From a virus: a DNA stretch of 32,899 nucleotides. The position numbers were made by a program, and so were the translations under genes. The stretch is taken from IMG/VR virus record IMGVR_UViG_3300044984_002289, positions 1 through 32,899 of that record. One strand, 5' to 3'. Shown here piece by piece: positions 22,425 to 30,511 of the stretch (the first letter of the stretch is position 1; every line of letters begins with the position of its first letter). The notes beneath the pieces were generated by a model, which saw only the letters and a list, made by a program, of their open reading frames with translations, was not told where the DNA came from and ran no database searches.

Positions 22425-22787
22425 TTACTTAGTGATTTTAGTCTTTGACTTCACACCACTAATTTCATTTGACTGTACAGAAAGTTTATCTGCACTGATA
22501 CCAGTTACTTTTTCAGTTGTGATATTTGTTGCCTGGAAGAAAAGAGTTTCATTGACCGAATCAAAACGAATAACAATCTTGAGACCCAATTTCTTAGATT
22601 GAGCACGAATTCTCTGCTGCATTGAATTGTAAGCATTACCAGCCTTAATTCCCATAAGACTAAACACTGCATTACTATTTGCTGATTGCTTAAGCGCATC
22701 AATGATCATATTCAATTCCTCAGACTTACGACCTGCTCGTGAGATTTCAGGAAGCGAATCTACTTTGTTTAATGTGAATGTTGACAT
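22425..22787 (-). CDS. Small putative DNA-binding protein, paralog C
   Basis: 120 residues. Residues 16-90 align by eye with the 90-residue proteins at 389 and 1149: RAGRKS against PRGRQS, IIDALKQ against LVNALQK, FSLMGIK against LKLTGMQ, RIRAQSKKLGLKIVIRF against RISATLRQAAKQAK-VHIRW, and NET against NGT. A Ser/Thr-rich tail ends in KSKTKITK. It has its own GGAG ribosome site, an upstream inverted repeat (22857-22873) and a terminator, so it is a separate unit. An exact TGTAANNTTACA site lies 1 kb downstream. DNA binding inferred. Confidence 0.75.
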   Translation of the reverse strand: MSTFTLNKVDSLPEISRAGRKSEELNMIIDALKQSANSNAVFSLMGIKAGNAYNSMQQRIRAQSKKLGLKIVIRFDSVNETLFFQATNITTEKVTGISADKLSVQSNEISGVKSKTKITK

Positions 22788-22856
22788 TTTTTCTCCTATT
22801 GTTGTTTGTTTATAAAAGGTAGTTGTTTAGGGCTACCACTTGACTGCTTGAAACAT

Positions 22857-22873
22857 TATCAGCATTACTGATA
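22857..22873. promoter_or_regulatory. Inverted repeat TATCAG-N5-CTGATA
   Basis: A 17-bp near-symmetric sequence with 6-bp arms, 70 bp upstream of the paralog C start, in an otherwise non-coding gap. Good candidate operator for that gene; no experimental support. Confidence 0.45.
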
Positions 22874-22909
22874 GAAAACTCACTTTAGAGGAAAAATAAA
22901 TATTTTTTT

Positions 22910-23077
22910 TTAAAAAGGAACTTCAATGTCACCAATATTATCAAGCAATTGTTTCATCTTTTGATTCTCAATCTTTATAACAGTATTTTCAATCTGAAGC
23001 GAGGCAATCTGTATTGCCAATTGATTCATTACTTCTTCATGAGTAACCTTGATATTATCTACAAGCTTTCCAGCCAT
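22910..23077 (-). CDS. 55-residue coiled-coil protein
   Basis: MAGKLVDNIKVTHEEVMNQL leads into a regular heptad pattern (IQIASLQIENTVIKIENQ), then LLDNIGDIEVPF. It overlaps the 3' end of the large terminase gene by 19 bp, with GGTGGG before the ATG, so it is co-translated with packaging genes. Possibly a terminase or portal accessory; function not proven. Confidence 0.75.
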   Translation of the reverse strand: MAGKLVDNIKVTHEEVMNQLAIQIASLQIENTVIKIENQKMKQLLDNIGDIEVPF

Positions 23078-24789
23078 TTCCCACCATCCATCGTTTCTTT
23101 ACTATAACCTGGAGAGAATTCCCCAATTTCATTATTATACACTCTTACAGTGCCATAATCATCCATTTCCTCAAGATCTTCCCAATGCTTATCTGGAGAC
23201 AGAATCTCAATCTCTACTTCAGTATTTATAGCTATGTTTTCAATACACACAAAGGTTGCCCCAGTAACAGCGTCAGCTAAGTCTTTTGATCCAGAATTAG
23301 GGTGATCAATCTTATTATTACCAAACAATCTAAGCTTTAACAATTCTTCTTCAACCAATAGCTCATTCCAATATCCACGCAATCTTGTATCATAAATTGC
23401 AGTCATAAGAGTATCGTAATCTGTTTTCTTAACAGAGTGAAAATCAGCATTAATACCTTGAGCCCTAAGGCTTTGAATCATTTCAATTGATTGCCAACGG
23501 TCAAAGGTAACTTTAGCTACATCAAACTTTCTACATAAGTCAACAATCATTTGTCTAATAGAAGCAAAGTTAATTTCTTTATTGATTGACGCTTCCCATG
23601 AATAAACTAAGTCAACATTAACAATAGGTAATTGCTCAACCCCACTCAATGTTTTAACTTCTTTTAACCCAGTACAATGCACCATGCTTAACGCTGCTCT
23701 GTCTCGCTTTAATGCCAAGTCAATATGAATAAAGCGAACTTGTCCATCTGTATTGTTAAACCAGTTTTTAAAATTACCATTTTCATCCATTGGGTCTTCA
23801 CTATACATAAAAGCTTTTCTTACCAGATCTGGATCTCTAAAGTAAGCATCTTCCATGTTTGGAGGTTCACATTCAAAACGACTTCTAGCTTCAACAGGAT
23901 TTCTAACATATTCCGATTCTAATTGCTCACGCTTAATCGTAGGATTAACTTCCCATGTTGCAGCTTTAATTGACCAAGTTTTTGGTTCTTTCTTTTCTCT
24001 AGAATTAATATATCTCTGTTGAATAAAGTCACCTTTATAACGAGGGAAAGACAAAAGAATTACTTTACCTATTTCTGGAAAACGAGACATGATAGAAAGC
24101 TTAGACATGTTATAAATCGCAGATGCAGATCCTTTTGATCTTGTTTCTCCACGCAATTCCGCATCAGTTTTAAAAGCTGCAATTTCATCCAAAATAATTG
24201 TCATTACTTCATAACCTTCCCAACCCTCAGATTCAGAGTGACCAGAAAAACATCTCACAGGGCGTGAAAAGAAAAATATTTCTGATACTCTTGGTTCAAA
24301 TCCAACTCTATTGAAATAAGGAGATCTCAACAATAAGTTTTTAAATGGTTCAAAGAATACTCTTTGTGCTTGCTGAGCATTAACAGCTAGGTTTAGCAAG
24401 TCTATATACACACCATGAGCCTTACCGTAATAAATCAATGGGTCTCTAAGGCAATGAATTAGATATACTGTGTATGCCATAGATATTCTTGCACAATGGT
24501 CTTTTCCAGAGCCTTTTCCAAGCATACAAATAACTTCATTATCAGTATATTCTTTATACCATCTACTTCCTTCTTCTTCTCCATACATTGAAATTAATGT
24601 ACGCTCTTTAAAAATTTGTGTAGAATGTCTTACAATTTCCAATTGAATATCTGAAAGTGGAGGTAAACCGAGGTATTCTTTATCTTGTACAAAAGTTTGA
24701 ATATCAACAGGAGTTTCAACAAGATCATCTTGACGCAAAAGACGATCAAAATCTTTTAGATCAAGATTCATTCCCATAAAATCACTCAT
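23059..24789 (-). CDS. terL: Terminase large subunit
   Basis: 576 residues, usual length for the family. ATPase domain: Walker A GKGSGKD (91-97), Walker B VMTIILDE (195-202), followed by a LSFPRYKGDF coupling segment. Nuclease domain after about residue 350: RFIHIDLALKRDRAAL with the first acid, VTFDRWQS, and the final KDLADAVTGATF with paired acids. It cuts and pumps phage DNA into the prohead. The small terminase lies 110 bp upstream with a 37-residue gene between them; the ATG overlaps that gene's TGA. Confidence 0.96.
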   Translation of the reverse strand: MSDFMGMNLDLKDFDRLLRQDDLVETPVDIQTFVQDKEYLGLPPLSDIQLEIVRHSTQIFKERTLISMYGEEEGSRWYKEYTDNEVICMLGKGSGKDHCARISMAYTVYLIHCLRDPLIYYGKAHGVYIDLLNLAVNAQQAQRVFFEPFKNLLLRSPYFNRVGFEPRVSEIFFFSRPVRCFSGHSESEGWEGYEVMTIILDEIAAFKTDAELRGETRSKGSASAIYNMSKLSIMSRFPEIGKVILLSFPRYKGDFIQQRYINSREKKEPKTWSIKAATWEVNPTIKREQLESEYVRNPVEARSRFECEPPNMEDAYFRDPDLVRKAFMYSEDPMDENGNFKNWFNNTDGQVRFIHIDLALKRDRAALSMVHCTGLKEVKTLSGVEQLPIVNVDLVYSWEASINKEINFASIRQMIVDLCRKFDVAKVTFDRWQSIEMIQSLRAQGINADFHSVKKTDYDTLMTAIYDTRLRGYWNELLVEEELLKLRLFGNNKIDHPNSGSKDLADAVTGATFVCIENIAINTEVEIEILSPDKHWEDLEEMDDYGTVRVYNNEIGEFSPGYSKETMDGGKWLESL

Positions 24790-24899
24790 CTTTTACCACC
24801 TCCCTGAGGAATTGCCTCATCTGCATTTTTTAAACCTTTATGAGGGCTTCTTTTAGGTCTCATTTTATAACCTTTATGAGAGCCCGTTTTGGGTCTCAT
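24786..24899 (-). CDS. 37-residue protein with internal duplication
   Basis: MRPKTGSHKGYK is followed directly by MRPKRSPHKGLK, then NADEAIPQGGGKR. It begins inside the stop of the small terminase (TAATG) and ends inside the start of the large one (TGA within GATGAG), so translation of all three is probably coupled. Very basic. The DNA of the two repeat units is also recognisable as a 36-bp tandem repeat. A second-copy insertion could have made a DNA- or ATPase-contacting tether; function unknown. Confidence 0.75.
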   Translation of the reverse strand: MRPKTGSHKGYKMRPKRSPHKGLKNADEAIPQGGGKR

Positions 24900-25447
24900 T
24901 ATGCATCGGCATTCATAATTTCAAATGCGATTTCCAATTCTTTGCGAACTTCATTAGCAATCTCTGGATGCAAACCAATGACATCACGCAGCACTTTTGA
25001 TAGAATCTGGTTAACATTCTCAGCTTTTTGCATTCTTGCAATGTACTGGTTATCAGTAGTGTTTCCAGTCAACAACTTGTGTAGCTGTGCTTTTTTAGTA
25101 GCTAACTCACCCGCAAGTTTGATCGCTTGAATTCTTGCAGGGATCATTCCATGATCAGTAGCGATGTTAACCGTTTCCCAAGCTTCTTTGCTTAGTTGAT
25201 CAAATTCTTGCAATGCTTTAATTGTATTGAATTGCAACTTCTCAAGAAAGTATGGGTCATCCTCAGCCTGGCGGTTAAGAATCTTCTTGTATTCTTTTAC
25301 ACTGTTCTTTGTTTTATCAATCGGCAAAGATAGCAGAGTAGCTATTTCTGCATAGCTGTACCCTTTTACATAAAGCAGACCAACTTCTTCAACATGCTTT
25401 AATTCGTCTAAGAGTGTTTCACCCTGGTATCTTTCAATATCTGACAT
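24899..25447 (-). CDS. terS: Terminase small subunit
   Basis: 182 residues. N-terminal helix-turn-helix (VGLLYVKGYSYAEIATLLSL, then KNSVKEYKKIL) for DNA recognition, followed by a long helical oligomerisation part. Position immediately before the large terminase gene is the strongest argument; the sequence itself is only loosely family-like. Overlaps the upstream glycosyltransferase by 40 bp. Confidence 0.8.
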   Translation of the reverse strand: MSDIERYQGETLLDELKHVEEVGLLYVKGYSYAEIATLLSLPIDKTKNSVKEYKKILNRQAEDDPYFLEKLQFNTIKALQEFDQLSKEAWETVNIATDHGMIPARIQAIKLAGELATKKAQLHKLLTGNTTDNQYIARMQKAENVNQILSKVLRDVIGLHPEIANEVRKELEIAFEIMNADA

Positions 25448-26472
25448 AACCTATTTGTATAGTCCTTTGAAACTTTTTCCCAAGTCATATTCTCATGAAT
25501 ATGCTGGGCAGAAGCAAATGTCTTGTTAGACACTTCTTCGTAATTATTTACTACATATAACATTTTATCACATAAATCATCAAAATTTGGCTTTGCCCAT
25601 AATCCAGCGCCTTCATATATTCCACTCATCTTTTCATTACTCCACTCATAGTCAAGAGGAACAGAATAATCTGCATACTCTTCACATGCTGTTGCGTTAG
25701 TGCAGATGGTTGGAATACCCTTTGCTATTCCCTGGAATGGAATGAGACCCCAACCTTCACCACTAGTCGGATACAGAAGGCAATCGGAACGATCATAAAT
25801 CTTACCCAGCTCTTCGGTAGACACTTCCCAGTCAATCACCTCTATTTGCGGATGATCCAGTCTTCCCCTCATCCCCCCGTTAAAACTCCTAGCGTCAGCA
25901 GGACCATTTGATTTGTATATTAGATGATACCCCTCTTTACCACCGAATAGCTTTATAAAAGCATCAACAGACATCTGAGAGTTCTTTCTTGTTGAAGGAG
26001 AACCGATGCTTAGGAAGGTAAATGGGTTACGCCGAACTCTTTTAACTGGAAAGAATATGTCTGGATCCACACCTAAATTAAAAGCATAAACAGGAACAGT
26101 AACTCCAGAATTTACAAATACATCACGCATAAAACGAGATGTAGTCCAAATCTCATCCATTCTATTACAATCATGAACCCATGATTCTGGTAACTTATTA
26201 GTTTCCCAATATGTGAGTCCAATTGAATATATGCTTGATTCTATAAAGAATTCAGGCATTGAATGATTAATAACAATTTCATCATATGATTTCCTAGTTG
26301 TCATATAACCAAACGAGAAACCGTCAAGTAAGGTCTGAATCTCTGACGGAGCAGTAGAGTTATTCTTTCTTATTGGTAAATCACTTTTTGAGATTTGACT
26401 GTACAGATTATCTGGGACATAACCGTAACCAACACTTACCGATGCAGCTTGATTATCTGACCATACAATCAT
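25408..26472 (-). CDS. GT4-type glycosyltransferase 1
   Basis: 354 residues, GT-B fold. N-terminal half ends in IWTTSRFMRDVFVNSGV and VYAFNLGVDPDIFFP; C-terminal half has FLSIGSPSTRKN, then LLYPTSGEGWGLIPFQGIAKG, the sugar-nucleotide E-x7-E type motif. Shares this order with the protein at 30504-31760. May build glycans on virion or host surface; acceptor unknown. Starts at the base where the YkgJ-like gene ends. Confidence 0.85.
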   Translation of the reverse strand: MIVWSDNQAASVSVGYGYVPDNLYSQISKSDLPIRKNNSTAPSEIQTLLDGFSFGYMTTRKSYDEIVINHSMPEFFIESSIYSIGLTYWETNKLPESWVHDCNRMDEIWTTSRFMRDVFVNSGVTVPVYAFNLGVDPDIFFPVKRVRRNPFTFLSIGSPSTRKNSQMSVDAFIKLFGGKEGYHLIYKSNGPADARSFNGGMRGRLDHPQIEVIDWEVSTEELGKIYDRSDCLLYPTSGEGWGLIPFQGIAKGIPTICTNATACEEYADYSVPLDYEWSNEKMSGIYEGAGLWAKPNFDDLCDKMLYVVNNYEEVSNKTFASAQHIHENMTWEKVSKDYTNRLCQILKDTRVKHS

Positions 26473-27236
26473 TATTCAACAGGGTCGTGTTGAGGAAACC
26501 TAAGTTCTACCTTAACAGCGTCAGCTTCTTTTTTAAGAGTGTCATAGTCATAACCATGTTCTTTTGTGAACTGTACTCTATAGTTAAACCAACCCTCAAC
26601 ACCCTTCCAAAATTTAGGGTCAGTGGTTTGTTCAAGCTCAATCAATTCATCTGGCTCAAGCATAAAGCTTAATACACCTAATGGCATATAAACTGTCATG
26701 TTATAACCCATATCTTTTCCATTAGTGTACTCTTTCAACAGATCCTGGAACTGCATGATAACCTTTCTGACGGTATCACCAGTAAAGTAATCAATTGAGC
26801 CATTTGCATTTCTAATTCTAGGACAGTAGTTATCTACAGTTGAGATGGTTCCGAATGTTCTGCATACCATTGGTCTGTAACCATAAATAGTGCAACCACC
26901 CTTATAGAAGGCGCAGAACCTCTTTGATTCACCGCCAGGCTGCCAGCTTTCATCAAATAGAGCACTCTTTAAATCATTAACAACGCCATCAATCCATTCA
27001 TCAGCGTACACTTTACCTTTATCTTCCCAGTAGAGATAATATTGCTGTCTAAGTTTGAATGCGATGTTTGCACATTCAGTCATGTGAATAACAAGTCCAA
27101 TATGACAGCACTCACCAGAGCCAAGACACTTATACTTTGTTTCATTTTGCTTAGCTTCAATAACCCTGACTTGGTTATATACCATGTCAAGCTTTGCAAA
27201 TGTATAAATATCTTTTGCCGTTACGCTTCTTCTCAT
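26472..27236 (-). CDS. YkgJ-like zinc/iron-chelating protein
   Basis: 254 residues. CLGSGECCHIG (C37, C43, C44) followed by FCAFYKGGCTIYGYRPMVCR is the CxxxxxCC...C...C-x9-C pattern of the YkgJ/Fe-S or zinc-cluster family (PF03692). Role unknown; relatives modify or coordinate metals. Overlaps the HTH gene by 4 bp. Confidence 0.85.
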   Translation of the reverse strand: MRRSVTAKDIYTFAKLDMVYNQVRVIEAKQNETKYKCLGSGECCHIGLVIHMTECANIAFKLRQQYYLYWEDKGKVYADEWIDGVVNDLKSALFDESWQPGGESKRFCAFYKGGCTIYGYRPMVCRTFGTISTVDNYCPRIRNANGSIDYFTGDTVRKVIMQFQDLLKEYTNGKDMGYNMTVYMPLGVLSFMLEPDELIELEQTTDPKFWKGVEGWFNYRVQFTKEHGYDYDTLKKEADAVKVELRFPQHDPVE

Positions 27237-27529
27237 CTTCCCATCCTCTTTCTTTGTAGTTCACTTCTTTTACGCAATTCTCTTTTACGCTTCTCAGCAT
27301 CAATTTGAGCTTGTGACTTCTCTCGCTTAGGACCAGCAGTTGTAAGACTTCTTCCCTTTCCTCTAAATTTAAGCAAATCGTATTTCTTTACCCAGTTATA
27401 AATAGCCTGCGGAGTAACCTCAATATTGTAACTTTCTTTTAAATGCTTACAAATATCTGTAAGGTTCATTCTTCTCTGGACATACATTTCATAAAGAAAA
27501 GATTTGTCCTTATATGGCTCATTTGCCAT
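27233..27529 (-). CDS. Small helix-turn-helix protein
   Basis: 98 residues. RRMNLTDICKHLKESYNIEV and TPQAIYNWVKKYDLLK make a transposase/Hin-like helix-turn-helix; the rest is a long, very basic tail (KREKSQAQIDAEKRKRELRK). Likely DNA-binding and possibly a regulator or terminase-like partner. Overlaps the RuvC gene by 11 bp. Confidence 0.78.
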   Translation of the reverse strand: MANEPYKDKSFLYEMYVQRRMNLTDICKHLKESYNIEVTPQAIYNWVKKYDLLKFRGKGRSLTTAGPKREKSQAQIDAEKRKRELRKRSELQRKRMGR

Positions 27530-28118
27530 TAGTGACTCCTTGTATCCTTTTCAATGCGTACCATAGACCAATTCCTGCAGCATCTATAATATCATCATCG
27601 TCAATCCCAATATCGCCAGAACTAAAATATTTACTGACAATTTCTCTTACACGCTTCTTTCTTTCGTTCTTTTGCTTGACCTGAAGCGAGCCCTTCTCTC
27701 CATTGTTCTTTAGAAACTCAGCATCTTTCTTTCCTAAATTCTTGTATCCAATCCCAGACTTCCACATCAGCGGGTTGACATCTGTAACCAGGCAGCCTCC
27801 AGAGCTGAGTACTCCCCAACTGTAGCCAATAACATACGAGATAATCCTGCTCGTTTCAAAATTTTGTACATAAATAGACTGTTCAATAATCGCATTTTTT
27901 GGTTTATACTCCTCAACAACTTGCCTTAAGCCGCTATCTATAGCTTTAAACTTAAGAGAAACATCTTTATCTTTCCTGTAATCAATCTTACCATTAGCAA
28001 CAAGAACGATGCTATCAAGAGTTACATCATAAATAACCCATGCTAGAGAGTGAGATGATGGGTCAATCGCCAGAATCCTGTCTGACTTAACAGAGGATAC
28101 GAGTGATCTAATGGTCAC
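27519..28118 (-). CDS. RuvC-like Holliday junction endonuclease
   Basis: 199 residues. RNase-H-like fold with acids in order: ILAIDPSSHSLAWVIYD (first Asp), AIIEQSIYVQNFETSR (Glu), and DDDDIIDAAGIGLWYAL (final Asp pair). Resolves branched DNA before packaging or in recombination. Sits two genes from the Cas4-like nuclease and near RecA, fitting a recombination module. Confidence 0.88.
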   Translation of the reverse strand: MTIRSLVSSVKSDRILAIDPSSHSLAWVIYDVTLDSIVLVANGKIDYRKDKDVSLKFKAIDSGLRQVVEEYKPKNAIIEQSIYVQNFETSRIISYVIGYSWGVLSSGGCLVTDVNPLMWKSGIGYKNLGKKDAEFLKNNGEKGSLQVKQKNERKKRVREIVSKYFSSGDIGIDDDDIIDAAGIGLWYALKRIQGVTNGK

Positions 28119-28426
28119 TCCATTCCTCTTCTAACGCTATCTTCTGACCAACCCCATGAGACAAGCCTTTTTACATAACGCTCTCTTTTGCAAGATTCAC
28201 AAATGGTTTCTTTGTTATATCTTGATAAAACAGTTCCACAATTTTTTGTTTTACATGTTCTTTTTTTATTTTTATTAGCTTTCTTTTCATAGTAACTTGC
28301 TAATAGATTTCTATTTGTTACAATCTTTCTACATTCTGCGGAACAGTAAATGGCATTATAAACCTTTGCATGAAATTCTTTATTGCATTCTTCATACGCA
28401 CATATTTTAAAATCTTCATTACCCAT
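28115..28426 (-). CDS. Double zinc-finger protein with LSRYN motif
   Basis: 103 residues. First finger CAYEEC...YCSAEC, basic linker KKANKNKKR, second finger CKTKNCGTVLSRYN...CESC. The LSRYN finger is shared with the protein at 3302-3631. Suggests nucleic-acid binding next to a resolvase; no catalytic residues seen. Confidence 0.8.
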   Translation of the reverse strand: MGNEDFKICAYEECNKEFHAKVYNAIYCSAECRKIVTNRNLLASYYEKKANKNKKRTCKTKNCGTVLSRYNKETICESCKRERYVKRLVSWGWSEDSVRRGME

Positions 28427-28449
28427 TTACTCTTTCGCATAAATTAAAT

Positions 28450-29199
28450 CTAGAAGGGCTCTTCCCCTTTTTCGTCATAATCACGCACTCCTTCTGCCCA
28501 GCAGTGAGCAGCCAAATCACAAGAGTTACAGTTAGCCGATGTTCTCTTGTAAGGCTGGACAGGAATTTCCTGGCTCAAATAAGCGCCATGAAACTTCCTG
28601 TACTTTTTAAATAGTTTGTCAATAAAGGGCTGATCCCGTTCAATGAAGATCGGGAGAATCTCTTGATTGTTTTTGTTTTCATAAATCACGAAGCCTGAAT
28701 CTAGGTTCAGACACTCCATGTAAATTTGGGCTTGTCGGTAATGTTCGTCTTTTGGTTTATTATGTAATTGTCTATAGTGAAAACCTTCTTGACTGATTGA
28801 TTTCAGCTCAATTAGTTTTTCACCATACCAATTAATTATACCATCCGCAGTGCCTTCAATTGGTGGATCTGTATGAGTTACTCTAATTTCTTCGGCTGTT
28901 AGAATACCCATATCCCTAAAATAACTATAAAGTCTTTCATGAACAGCATGTCCATTATCAAAAATACGATAAGTTTGTGAGCTAAATGAAGGTGTTACGC
29001 TTATTCCTTCAAACATATAATACCAATACCTAGCGCACTGATTAGTGTAGCTAGGATGGAAACCATTTACTTTTTTAAAGTTCGGTGTATTTCTGAGAGC
29101 AAGATGATCATTAATAGCCTCAACCAAATCTTTCATCACAACATCCTCACCAACAGGTGCTACCGCCTTAGGCGTTCTTAATTGCTTTAGTGCTTTCAT
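28450..29199 (-). CDS. Cas4/RecB-like PD-(D/E)XK nuclease
   Basis: 249 residues. GHAVHERL (H87), EGTADG (D119), ELKS (E131, K133) and YRQAQIY (Q156) form the RecB/Cas4 nuclease motifs in order. A cysteine in CARYWYY (55) and CNSCDLAAHC near the C-terminus could hold a 4Fe-4S cluster, the Cas4/AddB type. Likely single-strand exonuclease for recombination or replication. No CRISPR genes are nearby. Confidence 0.88.
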   Translation of the reverse strand: MKALKQLRTPKAVAPVGEDVVMKDLVEAINDHLALRNTPNFKKVNGFHPSYTNQCARYWYYMFEGISVTPSFSSQTYRIFDNGHAVHERLYSYFRDMGILTAEEIRVTHTDPPIEGTADGIINWYGEKLIELKSISQEGFHYRQLHNKPKDEHYRQAQIYMECLNLDSGFVIYENKNNQEILPIFIERDQPFIDKLFKKYRKFHGAYLSQEIPVQPYKRTSANCNSCDLAAHCWAEGVRDYDEKGEEPF

Positions 29200-29517
29200 T
29201 TAATTTACTCCTTTTGCTGCCAGTTTTAAGGCATTGATGTTTTCAGTTAGTGCTTCGTACATTGTTTTCCAAATATCATTAACAAACTTATCTTGTTCGC
29301 TCATAATAGTAGATCTTCTCTTAAATGCTTGTGATTTTACAATCATAAGTGTTCTATATCCAGCCAAGATGTTTGCATACTTAATAGCCTGCATACCAAT
29401 GTAATCTTGCGGATTCTCAATAATGTCTTGGACAATACCTAAGCATTTAATAAACTCTTCTGACTTATCACCCATCTGCGCTGCAAGAACATCGGGGTCA
29501 ACAATAATATCTGGCAT
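29200..29517 (-). CDS. Helical hypothetical protein
   Basis: 105 residues, mostly helical (VQDIIENPQDYIGMQAIKYA, FKRRSTIMSEQDKFVNDIW). No family recognised. The ATG overlaps the previous stop (TAATG). Confidence 0.75.
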   Translation of the reverse strand: MPDIIVDPDVLAAQMGDKSEEFIKCLGIVQDIIENPQDYIGMQAIKYANILAGYRTLMIVKSQAFKRRSTIMSEQDKFVNDIWKTMYEALTENINALKLAAKGVN

Positions 29518-29693
29518 TAGATATCCTTTCTTAGATCTTCTGTTTTAACCAAAGCTTGATACGGTGGATAAACTTTTGCAATTCCAATAAACCAAAACAC
29601 AAGATTAACACCAATAGCAAATTCATCGTGATCAAGTGCTATACCAAGCATTTTGTGACCAGACAGTTTATCGCAACAAAATTTAATCTTCAT
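29517..29693 (-). CDS. 58-residue hypothetical protein
   Basis: MKIKFCCDKLSGHKMLGIAL then DHDEFAIGVNLVFWFIGIAK and a charged end. FCC and a hydrophobic middle suggest a small fold with strands or one membrane-associated stretch. The start overlaps the upstream stop; the stop overlaps the next ATG. Function unknown. Confidence 0.65.
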   Translation of the reverse strand: MKIKFCCDKLSGHKMLGIALDHDEFAIGVNLVFWFIGIAKVYPPYQALVKTEDLRKDI

Positions 29694-29985
29694 ATTCGCT
29701 TCCTTTAATTAGATCCTGGAATACTTCCCAATCAATTATAGCGACCTTTGTCTCGGAGTTCTCTCCGTAAACAACAGAAACGCATGGATATTTATAGTTC
29801 GCATTCCATGCGTCTTTTCTCATCTTAGTCCAAGCTTTGAGTGTTAGCGTAAAAGTTTTTTCATTATGCTTATAATCAACCAAAAACTTATGAAGAGAAG
29901 CATCCCCTTTCCTAAGCCCACGACCCGAATTCTTGACAGCCTTGGCGTTGTCACGCTTGATCTCTTCTTTTTCTGTTCTCTTCAC
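29683..29985 (-). CDS. Small nuclease-like protein, GTG start
   Basis: 100 residues. NSGRGLRKGDAS and FLVDYKHN show a G-D...D-x-K pattern that could be the core of a PD-(D/E)XK resolvase, as in Hjc-type proteins; KVAIIDWEVFQDLI follows as a strand-helix. Start codon is GTG. Neighbouring recombination genes support a nucleic-acid role, but the active site is not certain. Confidence 0.6.
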   Translation of the reverse strand: MKRTEKEEIKRDNAKAVKNSGRGLRKGDASLHKFLVDYKHNEKTFTLTLKAWTKMRKDAWNANYKYPCVSVVYGENSETKVAIIDWEVFQDLIKGSEYED

Positions 29986-30127
29986 TCAGTTCTTCTTTCA
30001 GGCGATTACGATCTGCTCTTATCAAGATGTATTGTACACGAATAGCAAGCATTTTGCTTTCAGTTTCGCTAAGCTTTTTTTCTAATTCATTAATATCTTT
30101 GATTAGTTTTCTTCTTGATCTAAACAT
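29951..30127 (-). CDS. 58-residue coiled-coil protein
   Basis: MFRSRRKLIKDINELEKKLS then ETESKMLAIRVQYILIRA and a basic end: one long amphipathic helix. Overlaps the GTG-start gene by 35 bp. Likely an oligomerising adaptor; function unknown. Confidence 0.65.
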   Translation of the reverse strand: MFRSRRKLIKDINELEKKLSETESKMLAIRVQYILIRADRNRLKEELSEENRKRRDQA

Positions 30128-30169
30128 AGGTAGCTATAGGATCTCATAACTACCATAATCGTGCAAAAA

Positions 30170-30511
30170 CTATCGCTTGTCTCCTGAACCCTGAATCTTA
30201 CCACGATTCATCCGATCCTCTAACTTATCTATATTTCTCATAGCAACATAGCCAAGAGTAATTCCCAGTTCATCAGCAACCATTGCACAATACCACAACA
30301 CATCGCCAAGCTCATCTACGAGCTGCTCATGACGGTCTGGCGAAATGATGCTCTGATCATCACGGAGTACCTTTTTGACCTTACCAGCGACCTCTCCAGC
30401 CTCCGATACGAGCCCCAGAGAGGTGTATAGGAGCCCCTGTAAGCCCTCTTTAGGGTAAATGGCGGTCTTTGCCGCACGAAACTGATAATTATTAAAATCC
30501 ATACTATCCAT
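30170..30511 (-). CDS. MazG-like NTP pyrophosphohydrolase
   Basis: 113 residues. SEAGEVAGKVKK gives ExxE (E37, E40) and VDELGDVLWY gives ExxD (E67, D70): the MazG metal-binding four-helix motif. Cleaves non-canonical or excess NTPs/ppGpp-related nucleotides in the phage context. AGGAGG lies 5 bp before the ATG. Overlaps the glycosyltransferase by 8 bp. Confidence 0.92.
   Translation of the reverse strand: MDSMDFNNYQFRAAKTAIYPKEGLQGLLYTSLGLVSEAGEVAGKVKKVLRDDQSIISPDRHEQLVDELGDVLWYCAMVADELGITLGYVAMRNIDKLEDRMNRGKIQGSGDKR

Noticed and set aside
27233-27529. Transposase remnant
   Set aside because: The helix-turn-helix resembles transposase N-termini but there is no DDE domain, no terminal repeats, and it is coupled to its neighbours.
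28450-29199. CRISPR-associated Cas4
   Set aside because: The motif set fits Cas4, but stand-alone Cas4-like nucleases are common in phages and there is no Cas1, Cas2 or array here.
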